The notes beneath the pieces are model-generated. The model saw only the letters and a program-made list of their open reading frames with translations, searched no databases and was not told the DNA's origin. From the NCBI RefSeq assembly GCF_014646115.1, contig NZ_BMMV01000008.1:1-64000 (forward strand): a stretch of 64,000 bases of DNA. The letters are read 5' to 3'. Shown here in pieces: positions 17,853 through 27,113 of the stretch. The position numbers were made by a program, and so were the translations under genes. How positions within the stretch are numbered: position 1 is the stretch's first letter; the number at the start of each line of letters is the position of its first letter. The stretch is from Streptomyces camponoticapitis. GTDB taxonomy: Bacteria; Actinomycetota; Actinomycetes; Streptomycetales; Streptomycetaceae.

Positions 17853-18869
17853 TCAGACGTTCTTGGCCGCCGCGGTGTCGGAACTGCTCTCGGCGTCCGG
17901 ATCGGCATCCGCACCGGCCCCGACGGTCTCGGGCTCGTCGCCCTTCTTGATCCCGACCTTGGCGTCGCCGTCCCGCGCGCCGTCCTCGGTCTTGTCCTCG
18001 CCGTCCTTCGTACCCTTCGCGTCCTTCGCGCCCTTCGCGTCCTTGCGGAGCGTCTCGCGGTCCGGCTCGACGAGCTCCTCGCGCCCCGGCCTGATCCGCG
18101 CCGAGATCACGATGTACGCCACCGCGAGGACGAAGACGACGATCGCCGTCCACACGTTGAGGCGGAGCCCCAGCACGTGGTGCGCCTCGTCGACGCGCAT
18201 GTACTCGATCCAGGACCGGCCCACGCAGTACGCGGCGACGTAGAGCGCGAAGGCCCGTCCGTGGCCGAGCCTGAAGCGGCGGTCGGCCCAGACCACGAGC
18301 AGCGCGACACCGACGCACCACAGCGACTCGTAGAGGAACGTCGGGTGGTACGTACCGCCCTCGCGGTTCACCCCGTCGGAGATCTCCACGGCCCACGGCA
18401 GATCGGTGGCCTTGCCGTACAGCTCCTGGTTGAACCAGTTGCCCCAGCGCCCGATGGCCTGGGCGAGCACGATCGCGGGTGCGATGGCGTCCGCGTACGC
18501 CGGCAGCGGGATGCCCCGGCGGCGACAGCCGATCCACGCGCCGACGGCGCCGAAGGCGATCGCGCCCCAGATCCCGAGGCCGCCCTCCCAGATCTTGAAG
18601 GCGTCGACCCAGTTCTTACCGTCGCTGAAGTACAGCTGGTAGTCAGTGATCACGTGGTAGAGCCGGCCGCCGACAAGTCCGAAGGGCACGGCCCAGACGG
18701 AGACGTCGGCCACGGTGCCGGCCTTGCCGCCGCGGGCGATCCAGCGCTTGTTGCCGTACCAGACGGCGACGAAGACACCGAGAATGATGCAGAACGCATA
18801 GCCGCGCAGCGGAAGTGGTCCGAGATGGATCACGCCGCTCGACGGACTGGGGATATAGGCAAGTTCCAT
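17853..18869 (-). CDS. lgt: Prolipoprotein diacylglyceryl transferase
   Basis: This 338-residue integral membrane enzyme transfers diacylglyceryl from phosphatidylglycerol to the lipobox cysteine of prolipoproteins, the first step of lipoprotein maturation. About seven membrane segments are visible, with the Lgt signature GRWGNWFNQELYG (about residues 140-152), the early RGYAFCIILG and the EGGLGIWGA segment. The last ~65 residues form a hydrophilic tail rich in Lys, Asp and Glu (KDAKGAKDAKG repeats), an extension common in Streptomyces and not needed for catalysis. It follows the DsbA-like gene on the same strand, with a small hairpin between. Confidence 0.96.
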   Translation of the reverse strand: MELAYIPSPSSGVIHLGPLPLRGYAFCIILGVFVAVWYGNKRWIARGGKAGTVADVSVWAVPFGLVGGRLYHVITDYQLYFSDGKNWVDAFKIWEGGLGIWGAIAFGAVGAWIGCRRRGIPLPAYADAIAPAIVLAQAIGRWGNWFNQELYGKATDLPWAVEISDGVNREGGTYHPTFLYESLWCVGVALLVVWADRRFRLGHGRAFALYVAAYCVGRSWIEYMRVDEAHHVLGLRLNVWTAIVVFVLAVAYIVISARIRPGREELVEPDRETLRKDAKGAKDAKGTKDGEDKTEDGARDGDAKVGIKKGDEPETVGAGADADPDAESSSDTAAAKNV

Positions 18870-18889
18870 GGCGGTTCCGACGCTACCGT

Positions 18890-18920
18890 GCCGGGCGGGG
18901 CCTACGGCAACCCGCCCGGC
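18890..18920 (-). terminator. Intergenic hairpin between the dsbA-like gene and lgt
   Basis: A perfect 10-bp stem (GCCGGGCGGG with CCCGCCCGGC) and an 11-base loop lie 52 bp past the upstream gene's stop. It may terminate or attenuate transcription before lgt. Confidence 0.5.
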
Positions 18921-18971
18921 AACGTCCTGATAACGAGCACACGCGAATAAGCCCCCGTCCGGCCCGCCGGC

Positions 18972-19817
18972 TCAGGAGGGGGAGGCCCCGGTCCCGGGCG
19001 GCGTCGCCGGTGCGGTGCCCGGCTGCTTGCCCTTGTTGGCCTCCCTGACCCACCTCTTGAAGTTGTCGGGAGTGATGTTCTCGTCGCCCTTCTTGGGGAA
19101 GACGGATTCACCGTTCAGCAGGACGGTCGGCGTGCCGCTGAAGCCGCCGTTCTGGAACGCCGTATTCGAATTCACCACCCATTTGTCGTGCTTGCCGTCC
19201 TCGACGCACTGACGGAAGCCGGGGGCCGCCTCCAGGCCGTCGACCTTGCCCGCGAGCTCCAGCAGCCGCGCGTTGTCCGCGTAGGCGTCGTCGGACTCCG
19301 GCGGCTGGTTCTGGAACAGCGTGTCGTGGTACGGCGCGAACTTGCCGACGTCCTGGGCGCACGCCGCCGCGTTGGCCGCGCGCAGCGAGCCGGTACCGCC
19401 CATGTTGCCGTCGATGATCGTGGCGAGGTGGTAGTCGACCTTGAGCTGGCCGTCGGTCTCCAGCTCCTTGACCGTGTCCCGGAACGCGTTCTCGAACTGG
19501 GCGCAGGCCGGGCAGCGGAAGTCCTCCCACACGGTGAGGGTCGACGGGGCGTCGGCCTTGCCCACGGGGATTGACAGCTCGTCCTTGCCCTGCGCGCCCG
19601 ACGGGGCGAGAACGGGGCCCGCCGCGCCTCTGTCGCCCTTGTCCTTGTTCGCGTCATTGGCGACGAGTCCGATCGCCGCCGCCACGCCCAGCACGCCCAC
19701 CACCGCCGCCGAGACGACGAGGGTGCGCCTGCGCCGCTCCCGCCTCTTCTCCTGCTCACGCTGCTCCTGGAGCCGCTCTCTGGCGCTCCGCTTTGCCTCA
19801 CGGTTCTTCTCGCTCAC
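18972..19817 (-). CDS. Membrane-anchored DsbA-like thiol oxidoreductase (CPAC)
   Basis: This 281-residue protein has a basic, Arg/Glu-rich cytosolic start, one membrane segment (about residues 31-53) and an extracytoplasmic thioredoxin-fold domain with active site FRCPACAQF near residue 99. The cis-proline loop GTPTVLL is near 233. These features fit the DsbA/DsbG-like family (thioredoxin_4), which makes or reshuffles disulfides in exported proteins. A Pro/Thr-rich tail ends the protein. It lies between trpA and lgt with terminators on either side, so its link to tryptophan synthesis is only positional. A paralogue of the same architecture is at 57023-57838. Confidence 0.9.
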   Translation of the reverse strand: MSEKNREAKRSARERLQEQREQEKRRERRRRTLVVSAAVVGVLGVAAAIGLVANDANKDKGDRGAAGPVLAPSGAQGKDELSIPVGKADAPSTLTVWEDFRCPACAQFENAFRDTVKELETDGQLKVDYHLATIIDGNMGGTGSLRAANAAACAQDVGKFAPYHDTLFQNQPPESDDAYADNARLLELAGKVDGLEAAPGFRQCVEDGKHDKWVVNSNTAFQNGGFSGTPTVLLNGESVFPKKGDENITPDNFKRWVREANKGKQPGTAPATPPGTGASPS

Positions 19818-19830
19818 GCCTCAGCAACGA

Positions 19831-19860
19831 ACCGGGGAGGCGCGTACGCACCTCCCCGGT
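19831..19860 (-). terminator. Terminator downstream of trpA
   Basis: A stem of 10 perfect pairs (ACCGGGGAGG with CCTCCCCGGT) extends by two further positions, with a 6-base loop. It lies just past trpA and before the dsbA-like start. Confidence 0.7.
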
Positions 19861-19892
19861 CCCATGTCCACCCGTACGAGCTACCCCAGCCG

Positions 19893-20705
19893 TCAGCGCT
19901 TGCGAACGCCTTCCGCCAGGTCGGCGGCGAGCGCGCGGACCGCGGCCAGCCCCGCCCCGGCGTCGGGCACGTCCAGCATCAGCTTGACGAAGGCCGAGCC
20001 GACGATGACGCCGTCGGAGAACGAGGCGACCTCGGCGGCCTGCGCCGCGTCGGAGACCCCGAGCCCGACGCACAACGGCAGATCGGTGGTGGCGCGGGTC
20101 CGCCGCACCAGGTCCTGGGCCTGCGCGCCCACCGACCGGCGGGTGCCGGTGACGCCCATCAGGGAGGCGGCGTAGACGAATCCGGAGCCGACGGAGGTGA
20201 TCTTCGCGAGCCGGTCGTCCTTGCTGCTGGGCGCGACCACGAAGACGGTGGCGAGGCCCTGCTTCTCGGCATGCTGCCGCCACACGTCGGACTCCTGTAC
20301 GGGCAGGTCGGGCAGGATGCACCCGGCGCCGCCCGCCTCGGCCAGCTCGGTGGTGAAGCGCTCGACGCCGTACCGGTCGATCGGGTTCCAGTACGTCATG
20401 ACCAGCACGGGCTTCCCGGTGGCCTCGTACGCCTCGCGGACCGTGCGCATCACGTCCGCGATCTTCACGCCGCCCTTGAGGGCGATGTCGTCGGCGGTCT
20501 GGATGACGGGGCCGTCCAGCACCGGGTCGCTGTGCGGCAGCCCGATCTCGACCACGTCGGCGCCGCCGTCGAGGACGGCCTTCACCGCCTCGATGCCGCC
20601 GTCCACCGTCGGGAATCCGGCCGGCAGATAGGCGATGAGCGCGGCGCGCCCCTCGCTCCGCGCGGCCGCGAGGGTGTCGCTCAACAGCTGGATGTTCCCG
20701 CTCAC
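19893..20705 (-). CDS. trpA: Tryptophan synthase alpha subunit
   Basis: This 270-residue TIM-barrel protein cleaves indole-3-glycerol phosphate to indole and glyceraldehyde 3-phosphate and passes indole to TrpB. The catalytic Glu ([10 protein letters not shown], near residue 49) and Asp ([10 protein letters not shown], near 60) are present, as are the phosphate-binding [10 protein letters not shown] and [10 protein letters not shown] loops. Its ATG overlaps the trpB stop (ATGA), keeping the two subunits in step. It is the last gene of the trp cluster, with a terminator following. Confidence 0.97.
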   Translation of the reverse strand: MSGNIQLLSDTLAAARSEGRAALIAYLPAGFPTVDGGIEAVKAVLDGGADVVEIGLPHSDPVLDGPVIQTADDIALKGGVKIADVMRTVREAYEATGKPVLVMTYWNPIDRYGVERFTTELAEAGGAGCILPDLPVQESDVWRQHAEKQGLATVFVVAPSSKDDRLAKITSVGSGFVYAASLMGVTGTRRSVGAQAQDLVRRTRATTDLPLCVGLGVSDAAQAAEVASFSDGVIVGSAFVKLMLDVPDAGAGLAAVRALAADLAEGVRKR

Positions 20706-21976
20706 TTGGCGCTCTCCTCGTCGTACAGCCCGAAGTAGCGGGCGGCGGTGTCCATGTCCTTGTCGCCACGCCCGGAGAGATTGACCACGATCAGGCCGTC
20801 CTCCCCCAGCTCACGGCCGACCTCCAGCGCCCCGGCGAGCGCGTGCGCGCTCTCGATGGCCGGAATGATGCCCTCGGTGCGGGAGAGCAGCAGCAGGGCC
20901 TTCATCGCGCCGTCGTCGGTCACGGCGCGGTACTCGCCGCGTCCGCTGTCCTTGAGATACGCGTGCTCGGGGCCGATGCCGGGATAGTCGAGTCCGGCCG
21001 AGATCGAGTACGGCTCGGTGATCTGGCCCTCCTCGTCCTGCAGGACGTAGGACCGCGAACCGTGCAGGATGCCGGGCTCGCCCGCGCTCAGTGTCGCGGC
21101 GTGCTCGCCGGTGGCGATGCCGTGACCGGCGGGCTCGCAGCCGACCAGCCGTACGGCCTCGTCGGCGAGGAACGCGTGGAAGAGACCGATCGCGTTGGAG
21201 CCGCCTCCCACGCAGGCGACGGCCGCGTCGGGCAGCCGGCCCGCCCGCTCCAGGATCTGGCGGCGCGCCTCGACGCCGATGACGCGGTGGAAGTCCCGCA
21301 CCATCGCGGGGAAGGGGTGCGGCCCGGCGACGGTGCCGAACAGGTAGTGCGTACGGTCCACGTTGGCGACCCAGTCGCGGAACGCCTCGTTGATGGCGTC
21401 CTTCAGGGTGCGGCTGCCGGACCTGACCGGGACGACCTCGGCGCCGAGCATCCGCATGCGGGCGACGTTCAGCGCTTGGCGCTCGGTGTCGATCTCGCCC
21501 ATGTAGATGGTGCATTCGAGTCCGAACAGCGCGCAGGCGGTCGCGGTGGCGACACCGTGCTGTCCGGCGCCGGTCTCGGCGATGACGCGGGTCTTGCCCA
21601 TGCGCTTGGTGAGCAGCGCCTGGCCGAGCACGTTGTTGATCTTGTGCGACCCGGTGTGGTTCAGGTCCTCCCGCTTGAGGAAGACCCGGGCGCCGCCGGC
21701 CTCCTCGGCGAACCGGGGGACCTCGGTGAGGGCGCTGGGGCGGCCGGTGTAGTTGACCATGAGGTCGTTGAGTTCGTCGGCGAAGGCGGGGTCTCCCTTG
21801 GCCTTCTCGTACTCGACGGCGACCTCGTCGACGGCGGCGACGAGCGCCTCCGGGATGAACTTGCCGCCGTACGCGCCGAAGTAGCCGTCGGTGTTCGGGC
21901 TCAGGCCCTCGGGGTCGGGAATGAAGAACCCGGAAGCACCGGAAGAACCGGAAGGAATGGGGGAAGCGGACGTCAC
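20702..21976 (-). CDS. trpB: Tryptophan synthase beta subunit
   Basis: This 424-residue PLP enzyme condenses indole with serine to give tryptophan. The PLP lysine lies in [13 protein letters not shown], the serine-phosphate-type loop GGGSNAIG is present, and the N-terminal [19 protein letters not shown] is typical. The start is set at GTG 21976 because AGGAG lies eight bases upstream; the ATG six codons earlier overlaps that ribosome-binding site. About 25 residues of Ser/Pro-rich sequence precede the conserved fold. It sits 177 bp downstream of trpM. Confidence 0.97.
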   Translation of the reverse strand: MTSASPIPSGSSGASGFFIPDPEGLSPNTDGYFGAYGGKFIPEALVAAVDEVAVEYEKAKGDPAFADELNDLMVNYTGRPSALTEVPRFAEEAGGARVFLKREDLNHTGSHKINNVLGQALLTKRMGKTRVIAETGAGQHGVATATACALFGLECTIYMGEIDTERQALNVARMRMLGAEVVPVRSGSRTLKDAINEAFRDWVANVDRTHYLFGTVAGPHPFPAMVRDFHRVIGVEARRQILERAGRLPDAAVACVGGGSNAIGLFHAFLADEAVRLVGCEPAGHGIATGEHAATLSAGEPGILHGSRSYVLQDEEGQITEPYSISAGLDYPGIGPEHAYLKDSGRGEYRAVTDDGAMKALLLLSRTEGIIPAIESAHALAGALEVGRELGEDGLIVVNLSGRGDKDMDTAARYFGLYDEESAK

Positions 21977-22153
21977 GGATGATCTCCTCATGACAAGCGA
22001 CGGGTGGGGTGCACCGTGGGCGCCATGGGCGAGGCGGCCCCGTGACCGGCGTGGCCGGGAGGGGCGCGGGTCGTGGACCGGTCCTTCGGGCGCGTCACCG
22101 CCGCGCGACGACGTGTGCACGCCGTCCACGCGGGCCGCGCGGCGGTTGTCCGC

Positions 22154-22372
22154 CTACGCGCGGTGGTCGCGGTCGGAAGGGCCTCGCCGGAGCGCGGCCC
22201 GGGGCCATCGCATCCCGTTGACCTGACCGGGTTCGTCACCGATCACGTACCGCACCCGCCGGCCGTGCACCCGCCTGGCCGGGGCCCGGCAGCCGCGCGG
22301 CCGGCACCCGCGCGCCAGCGGCGCGTGGGGCGCGGGCACGGCGGCCGGGCGTCCGGAGGCGGGGACGGGCAT
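22154..22372 (-). CDS. trpM: Small TrpM-like protein between trpC and trpB
   Basis: This 72-residue reading frame starts 7 bp after the trpC stop with GGAG upstream. The conserved-looking core is RGCRPRGCRAPARRVHGRR followed by RYVIGDEPGQVNGMRW. Position and character match TrpM, a small protein between trpC and trpB in Streptomyces coelicolor, reported there to modulate tryptophan synthesis and development. It is very basic, with two cysteines in a C-R-P-R-G-C arrangement and no recognised enzyme domain. The C-terminal dozen residues look unconserved. An 83-codon frame overlapping on the same strand reads the same DNA in another phase and lacks this core. Confidence 0.75.
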   Translation of the reverse strand: MPVPASGRPAAVPAPHAPLARGCRPRGCRAPARRVHGRRVRYVIGDEPGQVNGMRWPRAALRRGPSDRDHRA

Positions 22373-22378
22373 CGGGGG

Positions 22379-23188
22379 TCAGCTCCGCCCGTGCCGCAGG
22401 GCCGGGTGGGCTCCGGCGGCGACGAGGTCGGCCACCGCCCCCTTCGGGTCGCGCCCGGTGACCAGGGACTCGCCGACGAGCACCGAGTCGGCGCCCGCGT
22501 TGGCGTACGCGATGAGGTCGTGCGGTCCGCGCACCCCGGACTCGGCGATCTTGACGATGCCGTCCGGGATCTCGGGGGCGAGCCGCTCGAACGTGCCGCG
22601 GTCGACCTTCAGCGTCTTCAGGTCGCGCGCGTTGACGCCGATGATCCGCGCGCCGGCGTCGACCGCGCGCTCGACCTCGTCCTCGTCGTGCACCTCGACG
22701 ATCGGGGTGAGTCCGATGGACTCGGCGCGCTCGATGAGCGAGACGAGCGCGGGCTGCTCCAGGGCGGCGACGATCAGCAGGGCGAGGTCGGCGCCGTACG
22801 CGCGCGCCTCCCACAGCTGGTACGCCGTGACGATGAAGTCCTTGCGCAGGACGGGGATGTCGACCCTGGCCCGCACGGCTTCGAGGTCGGCGAGAGAGCC
22901 GCCGAAGCGTCGCTGCTCGGTCAGTACGGAGATGGCGGCGGCGCCGCCCGTCTCGTAGTCGGCGGCCAGTCCGGCGGGGTCGGCGATCGCGGCGAGCGCG
23001 CCCTTGGAGGGGCTGGAGCGCTTGACCTCGCAGATCACCGTGACACCTTCGCCGCGCAGTGCGGCGACGCCGTCCTTGGCCGGCCGCGCCTTGCCCGCGC
23101 GCTCCTTGAGCTCGTCGAGGCCGACGCGCGCCTGCCGCTCCGCGAGGTCGGCGCGTACGCCTTCGATGATCTCGTCGAGCACACTCAC
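22379..23188 (-). CDS. trpC: Indole-3-glycerol phosphate synthase
   Basis: This 269-residue TIM-barrel enzyme converts carboxyphenylaminodeoxyribulose phosphate to indole-3-glycerol phosphate. The signature [13 protein letters not shown] near residue 50, the catalytic Lys in VLRKDFIV, the [11 protein letters not shown] motif and the ESGVRGPHD phosphate loop are all present. Start is GTG with AAGGGGG upstream. The N-terminus [16 protein letters not shown] is typical. The step before it, TrpF, has no gene in the trp cluster; PriA in the his operon should provide it. Confidence 0.97.
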   Translation of the reverse strand: MSVLDEIIEGVRADLAERQARVGLDELKERAGKARPAKDGVAALRGEGVTVICEVKRSSPSKGALAAIADPAGLAADYETGGAAAISVLTEQRRFGGSLADLEAVRARVDIPVLRKDFIVTAYQLWEARAYGADLALLIVAALEQPALVSLIERAESIGLTPIVEVHDEDEVERAVDAGARIIGVNARDLKTLKVDRGTFERLAPEIPDGIVKIAESGVRGPHDLIAYANAGADSVLVGESLVTGRDPKGAVADLVAAGAHPALRHGRS

Positions 23189-23313
23189 GCGAGCGGCCCC
23201 CTTCCGGGAACGGTGTCGGATTCGGCCATGGATCAGGATCAGCCATGTCGATGGTATCCGGAGGAGGGCCGAGCGCCCGCATCCGCCGGTCCAGCCTCCC
23301 ACCACCTGGCACT

Positions 23314-23751
23314 TCACGGGGCGAGCGACGAGCCGAAAGGAAGGTTTCGTACCACCGTGAAGACCACGACGACCGCACCGACGGCCCATCCCGTGAAGGG
23401 TGGCACCGAGACACGCGGGCGTGTTCCGCGAGCGACGAGAATCAGCCAGATCAGCCAGACCGCCGCGAAGATCGCGTAGCCGGCGACGGCGAGCGCGTTG
23501 GAACCGAGGGCTCCGGCGATGTCGCCGTGCGCGACGGCGTGCGCGCTGCGCAGACCGCCGCAGCCGGGGCAGTAGAGGCCGGTCATGCTGAGCAGCGGGC
23601 AGACGGGGTAGTGGCCGCTCTCGTTGGGGTCGACCAGGCCGACGTAGGTGAAGGCGGCGACGACGCCGGCGAGCGTGCCCAGCGGGGCGAGGAGCCGCCG
23701 GGCGCGGGTCGCCGGAGCGGGTGCCGGGGGCGGCGCGGCGGGTGCAGGCAT
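23314..23751 (-). CDS. DUF2752 membrane protein in the trp cluster
   Basis: This ~145-residue protein has an Ala/Pro-rich N-terminus, about three membrane helices and a conserved [22 protein letters not shown] motif (quoted here only to CPGCGG and R), typical of DUF2752. The paired cysteines could bind a metal or form a disulfide. Function is unknown. It is conserved beside trpC in Streptomyces, but no role in tryptophan synthesis has been shown that I know of. GTG 23760 is an alternative start three codons earlier. Confidence 0.85.
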   Translation of the reverse strand: MPAPAAPPPAPAPATRARRLLAPLGTLAGVVAAFTYVGLVDPNESGHYPVCPLLSMTGLYCPGCGGLRSAHAVAHGDIAGALGSNALAVAGYAIFAAVWLIWLILVARGTRPRVSVPPFTGWAVGAVVVVFTVVRNLPFGSSLAP

Positions 23752-23842
23752 GGCGTCCACCGGGTGATTGTCCCCCGTGGCGGCACGAGAGCGCAGCCCG
23801 GCCCTTCACGCCGGCCGCCGAGTGGGGCCGTACGTACGACGA

Positions 23843-23874
23843 AGGCGCAGCCCGGCGGTGGCGGGGCTGCGCCT
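23843..23874 (-). terminator. Terminator after the HGxxPAAW gene
   Basis: A perfect 11-bp stem (AGGCGCAGCCC with GGGCTGCGCCT) and a 10-base loop lie about 50 bp past the stop codon. It would separate the upstream hisI-trpE part from trpC-trpA, implying a second promoter upstream of trpC. Confidence 0.6.
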
Positions 23875-23921
23875 GGTGTCGCTGTGCGGCGTACGTTCCC
23901 GTACGGCCGCGGGCGTGTCGG

Positions 23922-24266
23922 TTACGCGGTCTGCTTGGCCGGCTCCGGGCCCGTCTGGGCGACCTGCGGCTGACCGGTCGGGTGGCCCTCGCCACGCTCC
24001 ACGGCCTCGCGCTCCTCACGGTCCAGGGACGCGCGGGCGGCCTCCACCCGGGCCTGCTTGGCCGCTTCGGACTCCTTCACCGCGCCGAGGCCCGCGGCCC
24101 GCATGGCGAGGCCGACGATGCCGCCGAGGAGGACGACCGCGAGGCCGCCCACGAACCCGATGGGGTCGGCAGCCACCATGAAGACGCCTGCGATGCCGAA
24201 GCCGATGACAGAGATGGTGACACCGGTCCAGGCGGCCGGGGTGTGTCCGTGGCTGCTGCCCGCCAT
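23922..24266 (-). CDS. HGxxPAAW-type small membrane protein
   Basis: This 114-residue protein begins with the diagnostic HGHTPAAW (residues 6-13), followed by two membrane helices (about 17-33 and 40-60) and a charged Glu/Arg/Ala-rich cytosolic tail. The family is named for this motif and occurs in actinomycetes next to trpE or trpC. Its function is unknown. Start chosen at the ATG with GAGGAG eight bases upstream. Confidence 0.9.
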   Translation of the reverse strand: MAGSSHGHTPAAWTGVTISVIGFGIAGVFMVAADPIGFVGGLAVVLLGGIVGLAMRAAGLGAVKESEAAKQARVEAARASLDREEREAVERGEGHPTGQPQVAQTGPEPAKQTA

Positions 24267-24401
24267 GAATTCGCTCCTCGTTTGCTGATGTGCTGCGCCG
24301 GTGTGCTGCTGTGGCGCCGGGGTCGCGCGCCGGCTGAGCCGAACGCTCACCGTTCATTGTCCCGCACCCCTCGGCGTTCCCCGTCGCAGGGGGTCACCGC
24401 G

Positions 24402-25076
24402 TCAGCCCGTCGGGTCCTCGCCCCGGTCCAGGGCCTTCCAGATGTCCTCGGGCCGGTCGGGGTCGGCAGCGGGCCCGGTGGCCTTGGCGGGCCTGGCGGA
24501 CGGCTTGCGGACGCGGGCGGCCCGGGGGGTGCCGTCGCGCTCGTAGCGGCCCGACATGGTGGGCCAGTGTGATCCGTATCGCAGTGCCAGCAGCCCGGCG
24601 AGGAGGATCAGTACACCGCCGGCCGCTGTCACGTAGGGCCAGGCGGTGTGGGTGAGGGCGTCGACGGTCGCGGCGGTGTCGCCGGTCGTGCGCGCGGCCT
24701 CGTCGTTGAGGGCCGAGCTGTCGCTCGCGCCGATCAGCGCGGCGAGGGCGGCGCCCGCGCCGCTGAGGGCGAGCAGCGCGGAGACCAGCAGCCGGCCGCC
24801 CGTACGGACGGCGAAGACGGCGACGAGCGCGGCGAGGCCCGCGATGGCGAGCGCGGCGGGGACGCCGGTGATGTCGCGGCCACCGGCGTGGAGCGACACG
24901 ATGCCGCCCGCCACGGCGGCGCTGCCGTCGGCCCAGGTCTGGCCGGAGGCGATCAGCACCACGGCGGAGCCGGCGGCGCCGAGGAGGAGGGCGATGCCGA
25001 GACTGCGGACGGCGCGCCTTCTCGTGGCGTCCGCCGTGGTCTCGGCGCGGGGCTGGGGAATCGGTACGGCACTCAC
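24402..25076 (-). CDS. Trp-cluster-associated membrane protein (TIGR02234-like)
   Basis: This ~224-residue protein has four membrane helices with a conserved extracytoplasmic stretch (ASGQTWADG) after the first, and a Pro/Asp-rich cytosolic tail ending DIWKALDRGEDPTG. It matches the actinobacterial family found directly downstream of trpE, named for this association. No biochemical role is established; membrane support of tryptophan or precursor flow is only a guess. Two GTG starts are possible (25085 and 25076). It follows trpE by only a few bases, so it is co-transcribed. Confidence 0.88.
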   Translation of the reverse strand: MSAVPIPQPRAETTADATRRRAVRSLGIALLLGAAGSAVVLIASGQTWADGSAAVAGGIVSLHAGGRDITGVPAALAIAGLAALVAVFAVRTGGRLLVSALLALSGAGAALAALIGASDSSALNDEAARTTGDTAATVDALTHTAWPYVTAAGGVLILLAGLLALRYGSHWPTMSGRYERDGTPRAARVRKPSARPAKATGPAADPDRPEDIWKALDRGEDPTG

Positions 25077-25091
25077 CCGCCCCACTATCCC

Positions 25092-26615
25092 CTACCGCTC
25101 CCGCTCCGCCTCGGACGGGCCCGTCCAGGGGGCTCTCAGCCGGTTCGCGGTGTGGACCGCGCGCAGTACGGCGGCGGCCTTGTTGCGGCACTCGGTGTCC
25201 TCGGCGACGGGGTCCGAGTCGGCGACGACGCCCGCGCCCGCCTGTACGTAGGCGGTGCCGTCGCGGAGCAGGGCTGTGCGGATGGCGATGGCGGTGTCGG
25301 AGTCGCCGGCGAAGTCGAGATAGCCGACGCAGCCTCCGTACAGACCACGCCGTGAGGGCTCCAGTTCGTCGATGATCTGCAGGGCGCGGGGCTTCGGGGC
25401 GCCGGAGAGGGTGCCGGCGGGGAAGCAGGCGGTCAGTACGTCGAAGGCGGTACGGCCTTCGGCCACCTGGCCGGTGACGGTCGAGACGATGTGCATGACG
25501 TGCGAGTAGCGCTCGACGGACATGAAGTCGACGACCTCGACGCTGCCGGGTTCGCAGACCCGGCCCAGGTCGTTGCGGCCGAGGTCGACCAGCATCAGGT
25601 GCTCGGCGCGTTCCTTGGGGTCGGCGAGCAGTTCGTCGGCGAGGGCCTGGTCCTCCTGCGGGGTCGCGCCGCGCGGGCGGGTGCCGGCGATGGGGTGGAC
25701 CATCGCGTGCCCGTCCTCGACCTTGACCAGCGCCTCCGGGCTGGAGCCCACGACATCGAAGCCGTCGAAGCGGAAGAGGTACATGTACGGGCTCGGGTTG
25801 GTGGCCCGCAGCACCCGGTAGACGTCGAGCGCGCTCGCCTCGCAGGGGGTCTCGAACCGCTGCGAGGGCACGACCTGGAAGGCCTCGCCCGCCCTGATGC
25901 GCTCCTTGATGTCCTCGACGGCCTCCTGGTAGGCGACGCCGCCCCAGAGCGCCGTGTACGGGGGCAGTTCGGACGGCGGCAGCGCGGTGGGGAGGCTGTC
26001 CACGGGGCGGGCCAGGTCCCGTTCCATCGCGTCGAGCCGGCCGACGGCGTCCGCGTAGGCCTCGTCGACGCCCGTGTCGAGGTCGTTGTGGTTGATCGCG
26101 TTGGCGATGAGCAGGACGGTGCCCGAACGGTGGTCCAGCACGGCGAGGTCGGAGGTGAGCAGCATCGTCAGCTCGGGCAGCCGCAGATCGTCGCGCGCGT
26201 GGTCGCCGATCTTCTTCTCCAGCCGGCGCACCACGTCGAAGCCGAGGTAGCCGACCATGCCGCCGGTGAAGGGCGGGCTGTCGCCCTCGCGGTCGTGCGG
26301 GGTGTGCAGGGCCTCCACCGTGGCGCGCAGGGCGACCAGCGGGTCCCCGTCGACGGGGACGCCGACGGGCGGGGTGCCGAGCCAGTGGGTCTGCCCGTCC
26401 CGTTCGGTGAGGGTGGCGGCGGACCGGACGCCCACGAACGAGTAGCGCGACCAGGAGCGGCCGTTCTCGGCGGATTCGAGGAGGAACGTCCCCGGGCGTT
26501 CGGCGGCGAGCTTGCGGTAGAGGCCGACGGGGGTGTCGCCGTCCGCGAGGAGCCTGCGGCCGACCGGGATGACACGGCGGTCGACCGCCAGCTTGCGGAA
26601 GGTGTCGAGATCCAT
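25092..26615 (-). CDS. trpE: Anthranilate synthase component I
   Basis: This 507-residue enzyme makes anthranilate from chorismate using ammonia or glutamine from a TrpG subunit. The tryptophan feedback site LLES (45-48) is intact, so allosteric inhibition is expected. Chorismate-binding motifs are visible: PIAGTRPRG, EHLMLVDLGRNDLGRV, FPAGTLSGAPKPRA and YVQAGAGVVADSDP. It is a stand-alone component I, not fused to a glutaminase; no trpG or trpD is in this window. It begins 11 bp after hisI, so it is probably transcribed with it, which leaves no room for a classical trp leader immediately upstream. Confidence 0.97.
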   Translation of the reverse strand: MDLDTFRKLAVDRRVIPVGRRLLADGDTPVGLYRKLAAERPGTFLLESAENGRSWSRYSFVGVRSAATLTERDGQTHWLGTPPVGVPVDGDPLVALRATVEALHTPHDREGDSPPFTGGMVGYLGFDVVRRLEKKIGDHARDDLRLPELTMLLTSDLAVLDHRSGTVLLIANAINHNDLDTGVDEAYADAVGRLDAMERDLARPVDSLPTALPPSELPPYTALWGGVAYQEAVEDIKERIRAGEAFQVVPSQRFETPCEASALDVYRVLRATNPSPYMYLFRFDGFDVVGSSPEALVKVEDGHAMVHPIAGTRPRGATPQEDQALADELLADPKERAEHLMLVDLGRNDLGRVCEPGSVEVVDFMSVERYSHVMHIVSTVTGQVAEGRTAFDVLTACFPAGTLSGAPKPRALQIIDELEPSRRGLYGGCVGYLDFAGDSDTAIAIRTALLRDGTAYVQAGAGVVADSDPVAEDTECRNKAAAVLRAVHTANRLRAPWTGPSEAERER

Positions 26616-26626
26616 GGCAGCGGAGC

Positions 26627-27028
26627 CTAGTCGGCGGCGGGGCCCGTCGTGGGCGCCGATGGCCGGAGGGTGTCGGCGTCGAAGCAGGTCCGGTCGCCGG
26701 TGTGACAGGCGGCGCCCACCTGGTCGACCTTGACGAGCACGGTGTCGGCGTCGCAGTCGAGCGCCACCGACTTCACGTGCTGGACATGGCCGGACGTGTC
26801 CCCCTTGGCCCAGTACTCGCGGCGGCTGCGGGACCAGTAGGTGGCGCGCCCGGTGGTGAGGGTCCGGTGCAGGGCCTCGTCGTCCATCCAGCCGAGCATC
26901 AGCACCTCGCCCGTGTCGTACTGCTGGGCGACGGCCGGAATCAGCCCGTCGGCGCCGCGCTTGAGCCGGGCGGCGATGGCGGGATCGAGGCCACTGGTGG
27001 GGCCTGGGCCCCCGGTCGCGCTGGTCAT
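26627..27028 (-). CDS. hisI: Phosphoribosyl-AMP cyclohydrolase
   Basis: This 133-residue monofunctional enzyme opens the adenine ring of PR-AMP, the third step of histidine synthesis. The metal-binding motifs DCDADT and the zinc ligands in [12 protein letters not shown] are complete, with [13 protein letters not shown] earlier. Streptomyces keep the pyrophosphohydrolase (HisE) on a separate gene, as here. It is placed at the head of the trpE operon, apart from the main his operon at 35630-41435. ATG 27037 is an alternative start three codons upstream. Confidence 0.96.
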   Translation of the reverse strand: MTSATGGPGPTSGLDPAIAARLKRGADGLIPAVAQQYDTGEVLMLGWMDDEALHRTLTTGRATYWSRSRREYWAKGDTSGHVQHVKSVALDCDADTVLVKVDQVGAACHTGDRTCFDADTLRPSAPTTGPAAD

Positions 27029-27113
27029 ACGGCCCATTGTGCCGCGCGTGTCGCGTCGCGGGCCGCGGGCGTCCACTGGGCGGACGGCGCGCGGCGGTCG
27101 TACGCTGGCACGT

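Noticed and set aside
21988..22239. 83-codon minus-strand frame between trpC and trpB
   Set aside because: It overlaps the TrpM-like gene in another phase, has Thr/Arg/Pro-rich low-complexity product and lacks the conserved core.
23190..23235. Possible trp leader peptide (short frame starting [12 protein letters not shown]) before trpC
   Set aside because: It contains only one Trp codon, has no ribosome-binding site and runs out of frame into trpC; no attenuator-type alternative hairpins were seen.
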